Shown: positions 6,293 to 13,757 of the stretch, one piece after another
How the letters are laid out: the number at the start of each line of letters is the position of its first letter
How positions within the stretch are numbered: the first letter of the stretch is position 1
Assembly: GCA_947628125.1 (NCBI GenBank)
Contig: CANQYR010000015.1
Span: 1-14,701, forward strand
Length of the DNA stretch: 14,701 bases
Origin: an uncultured Bacilli bacterium
GTDB lineage: Bacteria; Bacillota_I; Bacilli_A; RF39; UBA660
Direction of reading: 5' to 3'
Notes under the pieces: model-generated
Told to the model about the DNA's origin: nothing
The model's database searches: none
Seen by the model: only the letters and a program-made list of their open reading frames with translations
Position numbers and translations under genes: made by a program

Positions 6293-8487
6293 ATTACATT
6301 AAAGGTAACATAAAAACAATCATCTTCACCGCCGATTCCGGTTTTTTTGTTGGCACTTTTAAAATCAAAGAAACAAACGATGAAACCTTACAAGAAAAAA
6401 TAAACAAAACCATCACCGTCACTGGTCTTTTACTAGACCCAAACCTCGATGATTCCTACCTTTTATATGGTGAATTTAAAAAAAATGACCGTTATGGCTA
6501 CCAATATGCCTTTAACGAATACGAAAAAGCTAAAATTGAAGGCAAAGATGCCGTTGTTGAATTTTTATCATCCAATTTAATTAAAGGTTGTGGCGAAAAA
6601 ATCGCTCAAGAAATAGTTAATACCTTAGGTGAAAATGCCATTGACCTAATAAAAAAAGACAAAACAAATCTCTATAAAGTTCCCAAAATGACCGAGAAAA
6701 GAGCCACCAAAATATATGAATCTCTTCTTGCATATTCCTTAATAGATGATACCCTAATCGAACTAAAAAAAATGGGCTTTAGCATCAAAGAAGCAACTAA
6801 AATCGTCCAAAAATACCAAGATAAAACCCTCATGTTTTCCAAAGAAAACCTATACTTTTTTAAAGACTTAGTGGCCTTTGAAAAACTAGACAAAATATTT
6901 TTAAAAACCAACGATGAATATAGCCCCAAAAGAATCGAAGCCATCATAATAAAAGCCATGGAACAAATAAGTGAAACAAGTGGGGACATATACTACTATG
7001 AAGAAGAAATAAAAACCAATATCAAACAAAATTTTCATCTCTTTTTAGATGATGAGCAACTAAAAAATGCTCTTTTAACCCTTGAAAAAAAAGATATTAT
7101 TAGAAAAAGAAAAGAAAAACTATTCTTAAGTGCTTATGATGATGCTGAACTGCAAATAGCCAAAAGCCTCAAAGCCATCTATCAAAAACAAGAAAAATTA
7201 CTCAAAAACTTTGATAGAAATTTACAAAATTTAGAAAATGAATTTGCCGTTATTTATAACGAAGAACAAAAACAAGCAATCTATAATGCCTTACATAACC
7301 CAATAACAATCATATCTGGGGGCCCAGGAACCGGGAAAACAACCATCATCAAAGCCATTACTAAACTATTTATTTACTACTATGATCTATCACCCATAAA
7401 CATAAATAGTACCATCGCTCTTTTAGCCCCAACCGGAAGAGCAGCTAAAAAGCTTTCCTTAACCACCAACTTAAAAGCTCAAACTATTCATCGCTTTTTA
7501 AAATGGAACAAAGAAACTAACGACTTTGGCATCAACGAAAATAATAAAAATCCTCACCATTTAATCATCGTCGATGAATGCTCCATGGTTGATACTAACT
7601 TATTTAATAGCCTTCTAAAAGGTTTGGAAGATGATATCCAATTAATATTAGTAGGAGATATGTTCCAACTACCAAGCGTGGGCGCGGGCCTTATATTAAA
7701 CGATCTAGTATCATCATCTTTATTTTCCTTTTGCAAGTTAGAAACCATCTACCGGCAAAGTGAAAATTCCTACATCCCATATCTAGCTAAAGAAATCAAA
7801 GAAAAAAAACTAAGTGATTCATGGCAAGAAAAAAAAGATGACTATAACTTTATCAAAACCGATGCTCACTTAATCAAAAACACCATTATCCAAGTTTGTC
7901 AAAAATACCTAGATAAAGGCATTAAAGAAAGTGACATCCAAATACTCGCACCGATGTATAAAGGTGAAAATGGCATCGATAACTTAAACGTTATCTTGCA
8001 ATCTTTGTTTAATCCCAAAGAAGAAGGCAAAAACGAATTTACCTATTTTGATGTTACCTATAGGGAAAAAGACAAAGTCTTAGTCTTACAAAATAATCCG
8101 GATTGCAACATCTATAATGGAGACATTGGCATCATAACAAGTATCAATAAAAATTCCATCATGAAAAAAGGACCCGAAATCATCATTGACTTTGATGGCA
8201 ATAAAGTAATTTTTACCAAAGAAAATTTAAATACCATTAAACATGCCTATGCCATTAGCATTCATAAAGCCCAAGGTAGTGAATTTTCCCATGTCATCAT
8301 GCCCATTTGTAAAAATTATTACAAAATGCTTTATAACAAATTATTATACACCGGTGTATCAAGGGCTAAAAAAACGCTAGTTATCGTAGGTGAAGAACCA
8401 GCATTTATAATGTCAGTTTTAAATGACTATGCAACTAACCGTAAAACAGACCTTTTAACAAAATTAAGGAATAATTTTAAAAACTAA
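6289..8487 (+). CDS. recD2: RecD2-type 5'-3' DNA helicase
   Basis: This 732-residue superfamily 1B helicase belongs to the RecD2 (YrrC) group found in bacteria without RecBCD partners; it acts in DNA repair and replication-fork maintenance. The N-terminal OB-like region (SGFFVGTFKI) and helix-hairpin-helix segments (about 85-200) precede motor motifs GGPGTGKTT (344-352), LLAPTGRAAKK, IVDECSMVD (D429, E430), GDMFQLPSVGAG, a YRQSE stretch, HAYAISIHKAQGSEF (652-666) and YTGVSRAKK. The motor is complete. The start lies in the ATGA overlap with queH, and the ribosome site aggag sits inside the queH end. A small membrane-protein gene follows after 29 bp and is probably in the same transcript. Confidence 0.95.
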   Translation: MNYIKGNIKTIIFTADSGFFVGTFKIKETNDETLQEKINKTITVTGLLLDPNLDDSYLLYGEFKKNDRYGYQYAFNEYEKAKIEGKDAVVEFLSSNLIKGCGEKIAQEIVNTLGENAIDLIKKDKTNLYKVPKMTEKRATKIYESLLAYSLIDDTLIELKKMGFSIKEATKIVQKYQDKTLMFSKENLYFFKDLVAFEKLDKIFLKTNDEYSPKRIEAIIIKAMEQISETSGDIYYYEEEIKTNIKQNFHLFLDDEQLKNALLTLEKKDIIRKRKEKLFLSAYDDAELQIAKSLKAIYQKQEKLLKNFDRNLQNLENEFAVIYNEEQKQAIYNALHNPITIISGGPGTGKTTIIKAITKLFIYYYDLSPININSTIALLAPTGRAAKKLSLTTNLKAQTIHRFLKWNKETNDFGINENNKNPHHLIIVDECSMVDTNLFNSLLKGLEDDIQLILVGDMFQLPSVGAGLILNDLVSSSLFSFCKLETIYRQSENSYIPYLAKEIKEKKLSDSWQEKKDDYNFIKTDAHLIKNTIIQVCQKYLDKGIKESDIQILAPMYKGENGIDNLNVILQSLFNPKEEGKNEFTYFDVTYREKDKVLVLQNNPDCNIYNGDIGIITSINKNSIMKKGPEIIIDFDGNKVIFTKENLNTIKHAYAISIHKAQGSEFSHVIMPICKNYYKMLYNKLLYTGVSRAKKTLVIVGEEPAFIMSVLNDYATNRKTDLLTKLRNNFKN

Positions 8488-8516
8488 AAACCATAATAAC
8501 AACTAGAGGTGAGAAA

Positions 8517-8693
8517 ATGAAAAATACAATAATATCTATGAGTTTAGGAATGGCAGGAGGTATGGCCTTAGCCACATACATGCTTTCTAATCAAAAAACT
8601 AAACAAAAAGTAGAAGATATGGTTGACAATGTCATGGATAATGCGAACATGGCTTTAGACGATATGAAACAATCTTTAAAAAAGAATAAATAA
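8517..8693 (+). CDS. Small single-span membrane protein, YtxH-like
   Basis: This 58-residue protein has a strong ribosome binding site (agaggtgag) just before ATG 8517. The first ~24 residues form a small-residue-rich hydrophobic helix (MSLGMAGGMALATYML). The rest is a charged amphipathic helix with Met/Leu spacing (KVEDMVDNVMDNANMALDDM) and a lysine-rich tail. This layout resembles YtxH-like small membrane proteins of Firmicutes, but the match is by architecture, not by a diagnostic motif. It follows recD2 without a promoter and is directly followed by a strong terminator, so it is the last gene of its transcript. Confidence 0.75.
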   Translation: MKNTIISMSLGMAGGMALATYMLSNQKTKQKVEDMVDNVMDNANMALDDMKQSLKKNK

Positions 8694-8696
8694 TGG

Positions 8697-8721
8697 CTTT
8701 ATGAATTTTCATAAAGTTTTT
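8697..8721 (+). terminator. Rho-independent terminator after the small membrane protein gene
   Basis: A perfect 8-bp stem, ctttatga (8697-8704) / tcataaag (8709-8716), with the four-base loop attt, is followed by five T residues (8717-8721). It closes the transcript ending with recD2 and the small membrane protein. Confidence 0.85.
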
Positions 8722-8733
8722 AAATGCCATAAT

Positions 8734-8762
8734 TTGACAAAATCCTTAATATTTGATATGAT
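8734..8762 (+). promoter_or_regulatory. Promoter of the 157-aa unknown gene
   Basis: A perfect TTGACA (8734-8739), a 17-bp spacer and TATGAT (8757-8762), with an upstream TG that makes an extended -10 (TGATATGAT). This is one of the strongest promoters in the window. It shows that an in-frame ATG at 8701 upstream of it cannot be the translation start. Confidence 0.85.
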
Positions 8763-8790
8763 GTACTCTTCGGTAGAAAGGAAAGTTAAA

Positions 8791-9264
8791 ATGACATACG
8801 GTTTAATTATTAAAAGACCTAAAAAAGAAAATTATGGGTTTCCCATGTCCTTAAAGCAAATTGATTATCTAACAACCACCTATAGCCTTAAACAATTATA
8901 TGACAAATTAAAAACTGCTAATATAATTGTTGGTCTTGAAGATAACTTAGATATTTTTAGCATTGGTGAAAAAAAAAGTAATAAATGGCTAGAAAGAAAA
9001 AAATTACCCTTAATTACTAATATTGAAGTTTTAACATTTCCTATCAATCAAATAACAAACGAACATATTCAATACCTAGCCAACAACTTAAATTACTTAA
9101 AAGATAAAAACTACACCACCAAACCCATGAAAGATTTAATAAAGTCTTTAAAAATGGGTCAACAAGCATTTATCAAAGCCTTTCAAATGCTAGATTATGA
9201 AGATGAACGTTACATAAGATATTTACTTGCCAAAAACTTTGATCTTAAAGAATTTACCAACTAA
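8791..9264 (+). CDS. Conserved-looking hypothetical protein, 157 aa
   Basis: I do not recognise this protein. ATG 8791 is chosen because gaaaggaaag lies just upstream and the promoter places the transcript start near 8769; an earlier in-frame ATG at 8701 precedes the promoter and sits in the previous terminator. The product is soluble, basic and without a signal peptide or membrane span. It starts MTYGLIIKRPKKENYGFPMS, has two charged helical stretches (LKQLYDKLKTANIIVG and MKDLIKSLKMGQQAFIKAF), and a C-terminus rich in Asp/Glu and Tyr (LDYEDERYIRYLLAKNF). A dedicated near-consensus promoter and its own terminator make it a single-gene transcript that should be well expressed. It lies just before yqfC, but nothing in the sequence links the two functions. 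Confidence 0.75.
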   Translation: MTYGLIIKRPKKENYGFPMSLKQIDYLTTTYSLKQLYDKLKTANIIVGLEDNLDIFSIGEKKSNKWLERKKLPLITNIEVLTFPINQITNEHIQYLANNLNYLKDKNYTTKPMKDLIKSLKMGQQAFIKAFQMLDYEDERYIRYLLAKNFDLKEFTN

Positions 9265-9287
9265 AAGCTCTAAAAAAGAGTTTTTTT
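9263..9287 (+). terminator. Rho-independent terminator of the 157-aa unknown gene
   Basis: The stem aaaagctct (9263-9271) / agagttttt (9277-9285), with one G-U pair and a five-A loop, runs into a T tract ending at 9287. It starts within the stop codon of the preceding gene. Confidence 0.75.
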
Positions 9288-9295
9288 CATATAAT
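9288..9295 (+). promoter_or_regulatory. Possible -10 element of yqfC
   Basis: CATATAAT contains TATAAT (9290-9295) and also resembles a sigma-E-type -10 (CATA core), which would fit a sporulation gene. It overlaps the end of the preceding terminator and no convincing -35 was found, so the assignment is weak. Confidence 0.3.
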
Positions 9296-9310
9296 TTTAT
9301 AGGTGAGACC

Positions 9311-9553
9311 ATGAATTTATACAAAACAATTCAAAACTTTTTATTTGACCAAAAATATTCAATAGAAATTTGGGATAAATATATTCATGTTTTTCGCTTT
9401 ATAGACATAATAACATTAAATGAAACCTTAATCATATTAAATATGGAAAATTTTAATCTTGAAATCAAAGGCGATGAATTTAAAGTTTTAAAATTAACCA
9501 AAAACGAAATCCTTATCAATGGTAATTTAAAAGAAATGAGGATTGCCTCATGA
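9311..9553 (+). CDS. yqfC: YabP/YqfC-family sporulation protein
   Basis: This is an 80-residue protein of the YabP/YqfC family; YqfC is mother-cell expressed in Bacillus and acts with YqfD during spore formation. The start at ATG 9311 is fixed by aggtgag at 9301-9307; the frame upstream runs through the preceding gene's terminator. The beta-rich stretch (WDKYIHVFRFIDIITLNETLIIL, broken by turns) and the end EFKVLKLTKNEILINGNLKEM match the family pattern of a short body ending in a G-x-I/L strand. The stop is TGA within the ATGA that starts yqfD (9550-9553), so the pair is coupled. The family is short and diverged, and the call leans partly on the yqfD neighbour. Confidence 0.8.
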   Translation: MNLYKTIQNFLFDQKYSIEIWDKYIHVFRFIDIITLNETLIILNMENFNLEIKGDEFKVLKLTKNEILINGNLKEMRIAS

Positions 9554-10656
9554 ATTATTTATGGCTAAGCATCCAAAAAAAAGCTAAAGATCGCCTCTTA
9601 ATGAAATGCTATAAAAATAAAATTGCTATTTTATCTAGTAAAGAAGATGATAAAAACTTTTTCATATTAATTAAAAAAGAAGACCTAAAAAAACTGCAAA
9701 AAGTATACTATGGCAAAATCAAAATCCAAAGCCAAAAAGGCCTTCTTAATTGCCAAAATTTTTGCAAACGTTATAGCATATTTATCATCGCCCTTATCTT
9801 TGCTATTTTAACATTTTTCATCTTAAACCACATTATGGTTGATGTCCAAATAATTCATTCTAACAAAGAAATAAGAACTATTCTTGAAAGTGAATTAGAA
9901 AAATATGGTATTAAAAAAAATAGCTTCAAAAAATCATACCAAGAACTCCAAGCAATTAAAGAAAAAATTTTACAAGCTAACCAAGAAAAATTAGAATGGC
10001 TGGAAATCGAAGCCAAAGGTATGAAATACATCGTTAAAGCCGAAGAAAGAATCATAACCACTCAAGATAAAGAAAAAACAAAATGCAATATCATTGCCAA
10101 AAAAGAAGGCATCATCAAAAAATTAATATACTCAAAAGGGGAAGCCAAAGTCCAAACCAATGACACCGTTAAAAAAGGCGACATTTTAATATCTGGAAAG
10201 GTAATGAAAGATGAAGAATTAAAAAAGGAAATATGCGCAACTGGTAAAGTCTACGCTGAAGTTTGGTATAAAGCAGCAATAAAGGTTCCTCTTTCTAAGG
10301 AAGAAAACATTTTAACAGGCAAAGTAAGATATAACTTAAAATATGATCAAAACCTTATTTTTAAAAGTAGGGTATTAGATTATCAAGAAGAAATATATCC
10401 TTTATTTAAACTTTTTGATAAACAAATATCCTTTGTTAAACAAAAAGAAGTAATAAAACAAACCAAAAAATATAATGAAGAAGAACTATCATCTTTAGCA
10501 AGTAACATCCTAAAAGAAAAAATGAAACTATTTTTAGAAGCAGATGAACAAATAATATCCCAAAAAATAATATCCCAAGAAAAAGATGGTGATGCCCTAA
10601 ATATTAGTTATTTTTTAATAGTTTTAGAGCAAATAGGCGAAGAACAATTATTTTAA
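9550..10656 (+). CDS. yqfD: YqfD-family sporulation protein
   Basis: This is a 368-residue membrane protein of the YqfD (sporulation protein IV-like) family. A cytoplasmic N-terminal part (1-74, basic, with two Cys near 68-72) is followed by one membrane span (about 75-97, YSIFIIALIFAILTFFI) and a large external domain. The external domain contains the family stretch EWLEIEAKGMKYIVKAEERI and the NIIAKKEGIIKKL...GEAKVQTNDTVKKGDILISG block (split here), typical of YqfD. The length is close to the usual ~390 residues. The start overlaps the yqfC stop. The exact role of YqfD in sporulation is not well defined. Its presence suggests an organism that sporulates or descends from spore formers. Confidence 0.9.
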   Translation: MNYLWLSIQKKAKDRLLMKCYKNKIAILSSKEDDKNFFILIKKEDLKKLQKVYYGKIKIQSQKGLLNCQNFCKRYSIFIIALIFAILTFFILNHIMVDVQIIHSNKEIRTILESELEKYGIKKNSFKKSYQELQAIKEKILQANQEKLEWLEIEAKGMKYIVKAEERIITTQDKEKTKCNIIAKKEGIIKKLIYSKGEAKVQTNDTVKKGDILISGKVMKDEELKKEICATGKVYAEVWYKAAIKVPLSKEENILTGKVRYNLKYDQNLIFKSRVLDYQEEIYPLFKLFDKQISFVKQKEVIKQTKKYNEEELSSLASNILKEKMKLFLEADEQIISQKIISQEKDGDALNISYFLIVLEQIGEEQLF

Positions 10657-10661
10657 AACTA

Positions 10662-10690
10662 TAGACTTTAGCCAAGCAATTTGATAAAAT
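10662..10690 (+). promoter_or_regulatory. Promoter of the VanZ-like gene and ybeY-era-recO run
   Basis: TAGACT (10662-10667, four of six matches to TTGACA), a 17-bp spacer and TAAAAT (10685-10690), preceded by TG so that the -10 is extended (TGATAAAAT). It starts six bases after the yqfD stop. No terminator was seen between yqfD and this point. Confidence 0.6.
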
Positions 10691-10716
10691 AGCCATGTAA
10701 AGATTGAAGGGATTAT

Positions 10717-11334
10717 ATGGAAACGAAAATTTTGACCACGACTTTAAGCCATATTTGGCCGATGCTAGTTATTTTCTTAGTTGTTTTAATAACAATTAGA
10801 ATTACCTACCTTAAAGTAAACCATGAAAAATTTATCTTTTATAAAGAATTTTTAGATCTAGTTTTTATCGTCTATGCTATGCTTTTATTTGAACTTCTAA
10901 CTGATACTGAACTTAATGTTACCGGTGGCATAAATATCGTTCCCTTAACCGAAATAATGCGTTATAAAATAGGCTCATCAGCTTTCTATTTAAATGTAGT
11001 AGGAAACATCCTTATCTTTTTACCATTTGGTTATTTTGTCTCTAGCTATGTCAAAGCCTCAAAAGTAACGCATATCTTAATAATAAGTTTTATAACGTCT
11101 TTAGTAGTAGAACTAGTTCAGCACTACATAGGTAGAAGTTTTGATATTGATGATATCATATTAAATGTTTTAGGATCCATATTAGGTTTCTTCTTATATA
11201 TCTCTTTTAATGCCATAGCCAAACATTTGCCTAAGTTTTTTAGAAGCACGACCTTTTATAATATTCTTTGTCTTGCCCTTCTAATCATTTTTATGATATA
11301 CTTTACCAAAATTATGAATTTAGGGTGGTTCTAA
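10717..11334 (+). CDS. VanZ-like membrane protein
   Basis: This 205-residue integral membrane protein has about five to six hydrophobic helices (near 12-31, 45-62, 92-112, 118-137, 147-167 and 180-198). It carries the VanZ-family signatures NIVPLTEIMRY, NVVGNILIFLPFGYF, and E-x3-Q...GRSFDIDDIILNVLGSILGF. VanZ proteins are linked to low-level teicoplanin resistance, but most homologues have no known substrate and no resistance role should be assumed. The ribosome site is gaaggg before ATG 10717. Its stop TAA overlaps the ybeY ATG by one base (TAATG), so the two are coupled. In Bacillus-type clusters phoH and yqfF occupy this place between yqfD and ybeY. Confidence 0.88.
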   Translation: METKILTTTLSHIWPMLVIFLVVLITIRITYLKVNHEKFIFYKEFLDLVFIVYAMLLFELLTDTELNVTGGINIVPLTEIMRYKIGSSAFYLNVVGNILIFLPFGYFVSSYVKASKVTHILIISFITSLVVELVQHYIGRSFDIDDIILNVLGSILGFFLYISFNAIAKHLPKFFRSTTFYNILCLALLIIFMIYFTKIMNLGWF

Positions 11335-11765
11335 TGCGGTCATTTATAATCAATGATGAAGTAGGGTATAAAGATTTTAAATATTTAAATAAAGTTTTAA
11401 AAATTGCTTTAAAAAAAGAAAATGTAAAAAACAAATTCTTTTCCGTAATTTTAGTTGATGAGCAAACCATTAAATATATCAATGCCAATTATCGGAAAAT
11501 AGATAAAGTAACTGATGTCATTTCCTTTGCTTTTATGGATAATGATCAAGATGAGACCATGCTAGGAGATATTTATATATGTATACCTCAAATGATTAAG
11601 CAAGCTAAAGAATATCAGCATAGTCAAAAAAGAGAATTATCCTTTCTAGCGGTCCATGGGCTTTTACATTTATTAGGCTATGATCATACCAAAAGCAAAG
11701 AAGAGGAAAAAATCATGTTTAATAAACAAGATGAAATATTAAAATTAGCTAATATAACTAGATAG
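11334..11765 (+). CDS. ybeY: rRNA maturation endoribonuclease YbeY
   Basis: YbeY is a zinc-dependent endoribonuclease for 16S rRNA 3'-end maturation and ribosome quality control. The 143-residue protein has the metal-binding motif HGLLHLLGYDH with H108, H112 and H118, and the preceding family stretch RKIDKVTDVISFAF and GDIYIC. ATG 11334 is preferred: it overlaps the stop of the VanZ-like gene (TAATG), has agggtgg upstream, and gives the normal family N-terminus. A longer frame from 11268 would lie inside the VanZ-like gene. era follows after 11 bp, the conserved arrangement in Firmicutes. Confidence 0.95.
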   Translation: MRSFIINDEVGYKDFKYLNKVLKIALKKENVKNKFFSVILVDEQTIKYINANYRKIDKVTDVISFAFMDNDQDETMLGDIYICIPQMIKQAKEYQHSQKRELSFLAVHGLLHLLGYDHTKSKEEEKIMFNKQDEILKLANITR

Positions 11766-11776
11766 GGGGAATAAAA

Positions 11777-12667
11777 ATGAAAAGTGGATTTGTAAGTATT
11801 ATTGGTAGACCTAATGTTGGCAAAAGCACTTTACTAAATGCTATTTTAAACTTTAAAGTCGCTATTACATCTAACAAAGCTCAAACAACAAGAAATGTTA
11901 TTCAAGGTATATATAATGAAAAAAATGTCCAAATCGTTTTTTTAGATTCCCCAGGCATTCATAAACCAACAACTAAATTAGGAAAAATATTAAATAAAGA
12001 GTCTTATTCTTTAACTAAAGAAGTTGACGTTATATTATTTGTTGTTGATGCCAAAGAAGGCCTTGGTAAAGGTGACATTTACATTATGGAAACCTTAAAA
12101 AAATGTGAAATACCTGTTTTTCTTATTTTAAACAAAATTGATTGTATTAGTACCGAAAAATTATTTTCACTTATTAAAGAATATCAAAACTATTATCCTT
12201 TTAGTGAAATAGTCCCAGTAAGTGCCTTAAAAAAAGATAACACTGATCATTTAATTACGGTCATAAAAAAATATCTAACCGATAACGTTAAATATTTTGG
12301 GGATGATTTAATAACTAGTAACTCCAAATCTTTCATGGCTAGTGAATTAGTAAGAGAAAAATTATTAAATGTTACCGAAGATGAAGTGCCTCATAGTATT
12401 ACTTGTGTAACACAAAGTTTTGTTGAAAATGAAAAAATAATCAAAATTGCGGTTGATATAATTGTTGATCGAGATAGCATCAAAAAAATTATTATTGGCA
12501 AACAAGCCAGTCGTTTAAAAGAAGTAGGAACAAACGCTAGAATTGAAATGGAAGCATTATTCCAAAAAAAAGTTTATTTAGAATTATATGTTAAGACAAT
12601 CAAAAATTGGAAAGAAAAGGAAAGCATGCTTAAAGATTTAGGTTTTGATGAATTAAATTTAAAATAA
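11777..12667 (+). CDS. era: GTPase Era
   Basis: Era is an essential GTPase that binds the 3' end of 16S rRNA and assists 30S assembly. The 296 residues are the normal length. The G domain shows G1 GRPNVGKST (10-18), the switch I region with KAQTTRN, G3 DSPG (57-60), G4 NKID (119-122) and G5 SAL (149-151). The C-terminal KH domain carries IIVDRDSIKKIIIGKQ and GTNARIEMEALFQKKVYLEL, ending with WKEKESMLKDLGF. The ribosome site is aggggga. The ybeY-era-recO order is standard, and YbeY and Era act on the same ribosomal step. Confidence 0.98.
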   Translation: MKSGFVSIIGRPNVGKSTLLNAILNFKVAITSNKAQTTRNVIQGIYNEKNVQIVFLDSPGIHKPTTKLGKILNKESYSLTKEVDVILFVVDAKEGLGKGDIYIMETLKKCEIPVFLILNKIDCISTEKLFSLIKEYQNYYPFSEIVPVSALKKDNTDHLITVIKKYLTDNVKYFGDDLITSNSKSFMASELVREKLLNVTEDEVPHSITCVTQSFVENEKIIKIAVDIIVDRDSIKKIIIGKQASRLKEVGTNARIEMEALFQKKVYLELYVKTIKNWKEKESMLKDLGFDELNLK

Positions 12668-12721
12668 ATGAATAAATATTTCCCAATACGCCCATGATAA
12701 GCATAGAAAGAGGGATAAATA

Positions 12722-12802
12722 ATGGATAAAAAAGAAGCTTGGCAATTATTTAAAGAAACCGGTAAAATTGAATACTATTTAATCTATAAAGGAAAGATGT
12801 GA
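12722..12802 (+). CDS. yqzL: YqzL-family small protein
   Basis: A 26-residue ORF between era and recO reads M-DKKEAWQLFKETGKIEYYL then IYKGKM. The pattern W-x-L/F-F-x-x-TG-x-I-x-x-YL-x-x-K is that of YqzL, the small protein of unknown function encoded at exactly this place in Bacillus. The ribosome site aaagaggg (12707-12714) precedes ATG 12722. It ends in TGA, six bases before the recO ATG, and the recO ribosome site must overlap its end. It is shorter than usual YqzL proteins (about 45 residues), ending just after the conserved core. The 54 bp between era and this gene hold nothing else recognisable. Confidence 0.85.
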   Translation: MDKKEAWQLFKETGKIEYYLIYKGKM

Positions 12803-12808
12803 GTTTAA

Positions 12809-13540
12809 ATGCTAACCAAAGTTGAAGGAATAATCATAAGTACAACTTTATATCAAGAAACATCTTTGGTTATTAATATATTTACTAAAGAATATGGAAT
12901 CATTGGTTTAATGGCTAAAGGCGTGAAAAGTATCAAAAATCCTTTGCATGCCTTAACATTAAAATATACCTATGGTTTTTTTTACATTTATTATAAAAAA
13001 GAAAAACTATCTTTATTAAAAGATGTTGATATAATTGATCCTTTTAAAAACATTCACCAAGATTTAAATTTATTATCTTATATGGCTTATATTACGGATT
13101 TGTCCCAACAAGTTTATAAAGAAAGTCATGAAATAAAAATTTATGATATGCTAATTAATTCTTTAAAACAATTAAACCAAAAAAAAGATCCTCAAATAAT
13201 AGCCCAAATACTAGAGGTGAAATATCTTGATTATTTAGGTGTTGGTCTTTATCTTGATGGTTGTGTATCATGTGGTAGAAAAACCAATATTGTAACTATT
13301 AAAGAAGGGGGCTTAATTTGTAAAAATTGCTATCAAAATGAACCAATATATTCATTAAATATGATCAAGGTTATTAGAATATATTATTTATTAGACCTAA
13401 AAAAAATCCCCAATCTTCCAATTGAGAATGATATTAAAGAAGAAATAGACCGCTTTTTAAATGAATATTACAGTACTTATACTGGGCTTTATTTAAAGAG
13501 TAAAAATTTTCTTTCTAAACTCAAAGACTTCACATTTTAA
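12809..13540 (+). CDS. recO: DNA repair protein RecO
   Basis: RecO works with RecR (and RecF) to load RecA on SSB-coated single-stranded DNA. The 243-residue protein has the N-terminal OB fold (VEGIIISTTLYQETSLVINIF, split at the turn, then EYGIIGLMAKGVKS) and a helical C-terminal part. A complete four-cysteine zinc site CVSC...CKNC (C152, C155, C171, C174) is present. Length and layout are normal. The start is six bases after yqzL; a ggaaag site lies rather far upstream, so coupling to yqzL translation is plausible. Its 3' end overlaps the convergent XRE gene by 11 bp, with a shared hairpin. Confidence 0.95.
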   Translation: MLTKVEGIIISTTLYQETSLVINIFTKEYGIIGLMAKGVKSIKNPLHALTLKYTYGFFYIYYKKEKLSLLKDVDIIDPFKNIHQDLNLLSYMAYITDLSQQVYKESHEIKIYDMLINSLKQLNQKKDPQIIAQILEVKYLDYLGVGLYLDGCVSCGRKTNIVTIKEGGLICKNCYQNEPIYSLNMIKVIRIYYLLDLKKIPNLPIENDIKEEIDRFLNEYYSTYTGLYLKSKNFLSKLKDFTF

Positions 13541-13556
13541 CGGAGTCTTTTTCTTT
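13523..13556. terminator. Bidirectional terminator between recO and the XRE gene
   Basis: The stem aaagactt (13523-13530) / gagtcttt (13543-13550), with one G-U pair and a 12-base loop, is followed by ttcttt on the + strand. On the - strand it is followed by aaagactt-complement and a short T-run, so it can serve both convergent genes. It overlaps the 3' ends of both coding regions. Confidence 0.6.
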
Positions 13557-13745
13557 ATCAAAGTTTAAAATTTTGATCATTTCTTCATCAGGAATTTCTA
13601 AAATATTTTTTAGTTTTCGCCAGGTTTCTAAAGTTGTATTAGTTTCCATTTTTTCGATTCTTTGAAGTTGTCTAGTAGAAATATTTAGTAGCTCAGCTAA
13701 CTGTTCCTGTGTCAATTTCTTCTTTAAACGATATTCCTTTACCAT
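13530..13745 (-). CDS. Small XRE-family transcriptional regulator
   Basis: This 71-residue Cro/CI-type helix-turn-helix protein is almost entirely the DNA-binding domain: MVKEYRLKKKLTQEQLAEL leads into LNISTRQLQRIEKMETNTTL, followed by a last helix pair (WRKLKNILEIP, EEMIKIL) and no separate sensor domain. The start at 13745 is preferred because aggtga lies five bases upstream; an in-frame ATG at 13772 would lie inside an operator and has no ribosome site. The stop is TGA. It is divergent from the right-edge surface-protein gene, and three inverted repeats lie between them, so it most likely represses itself and controls the surface gene. This regulatory role is inferred from position and repeats. 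Confidence 0.85.
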   Translation of the reverse strand: MVKEYRLKKKLTQEQLAELLNISTRQLQRIEKMETNTTLETWRKLKNILEIPDEEMIKILNFDKEKDSVKM

Positions 13746-13757
13746 CCCATCACCTAC

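Noticed and set aside
8701..8790. In-frame N-terminal extension of the 157-aa protein from ATG 8701
   Set aside because: It overlaps the preceding terminator hairpin and lies upstream of the clear TTGACA/TATGAT promoter; the ribosome site and ATG at 8791 fit far better.
12668..12697. Nine-codon ORF (MNKYFPIRP) right after era
   Set aside because: There is no ribosome binding site, it is extremely short, and no family is known; it is probably chance.
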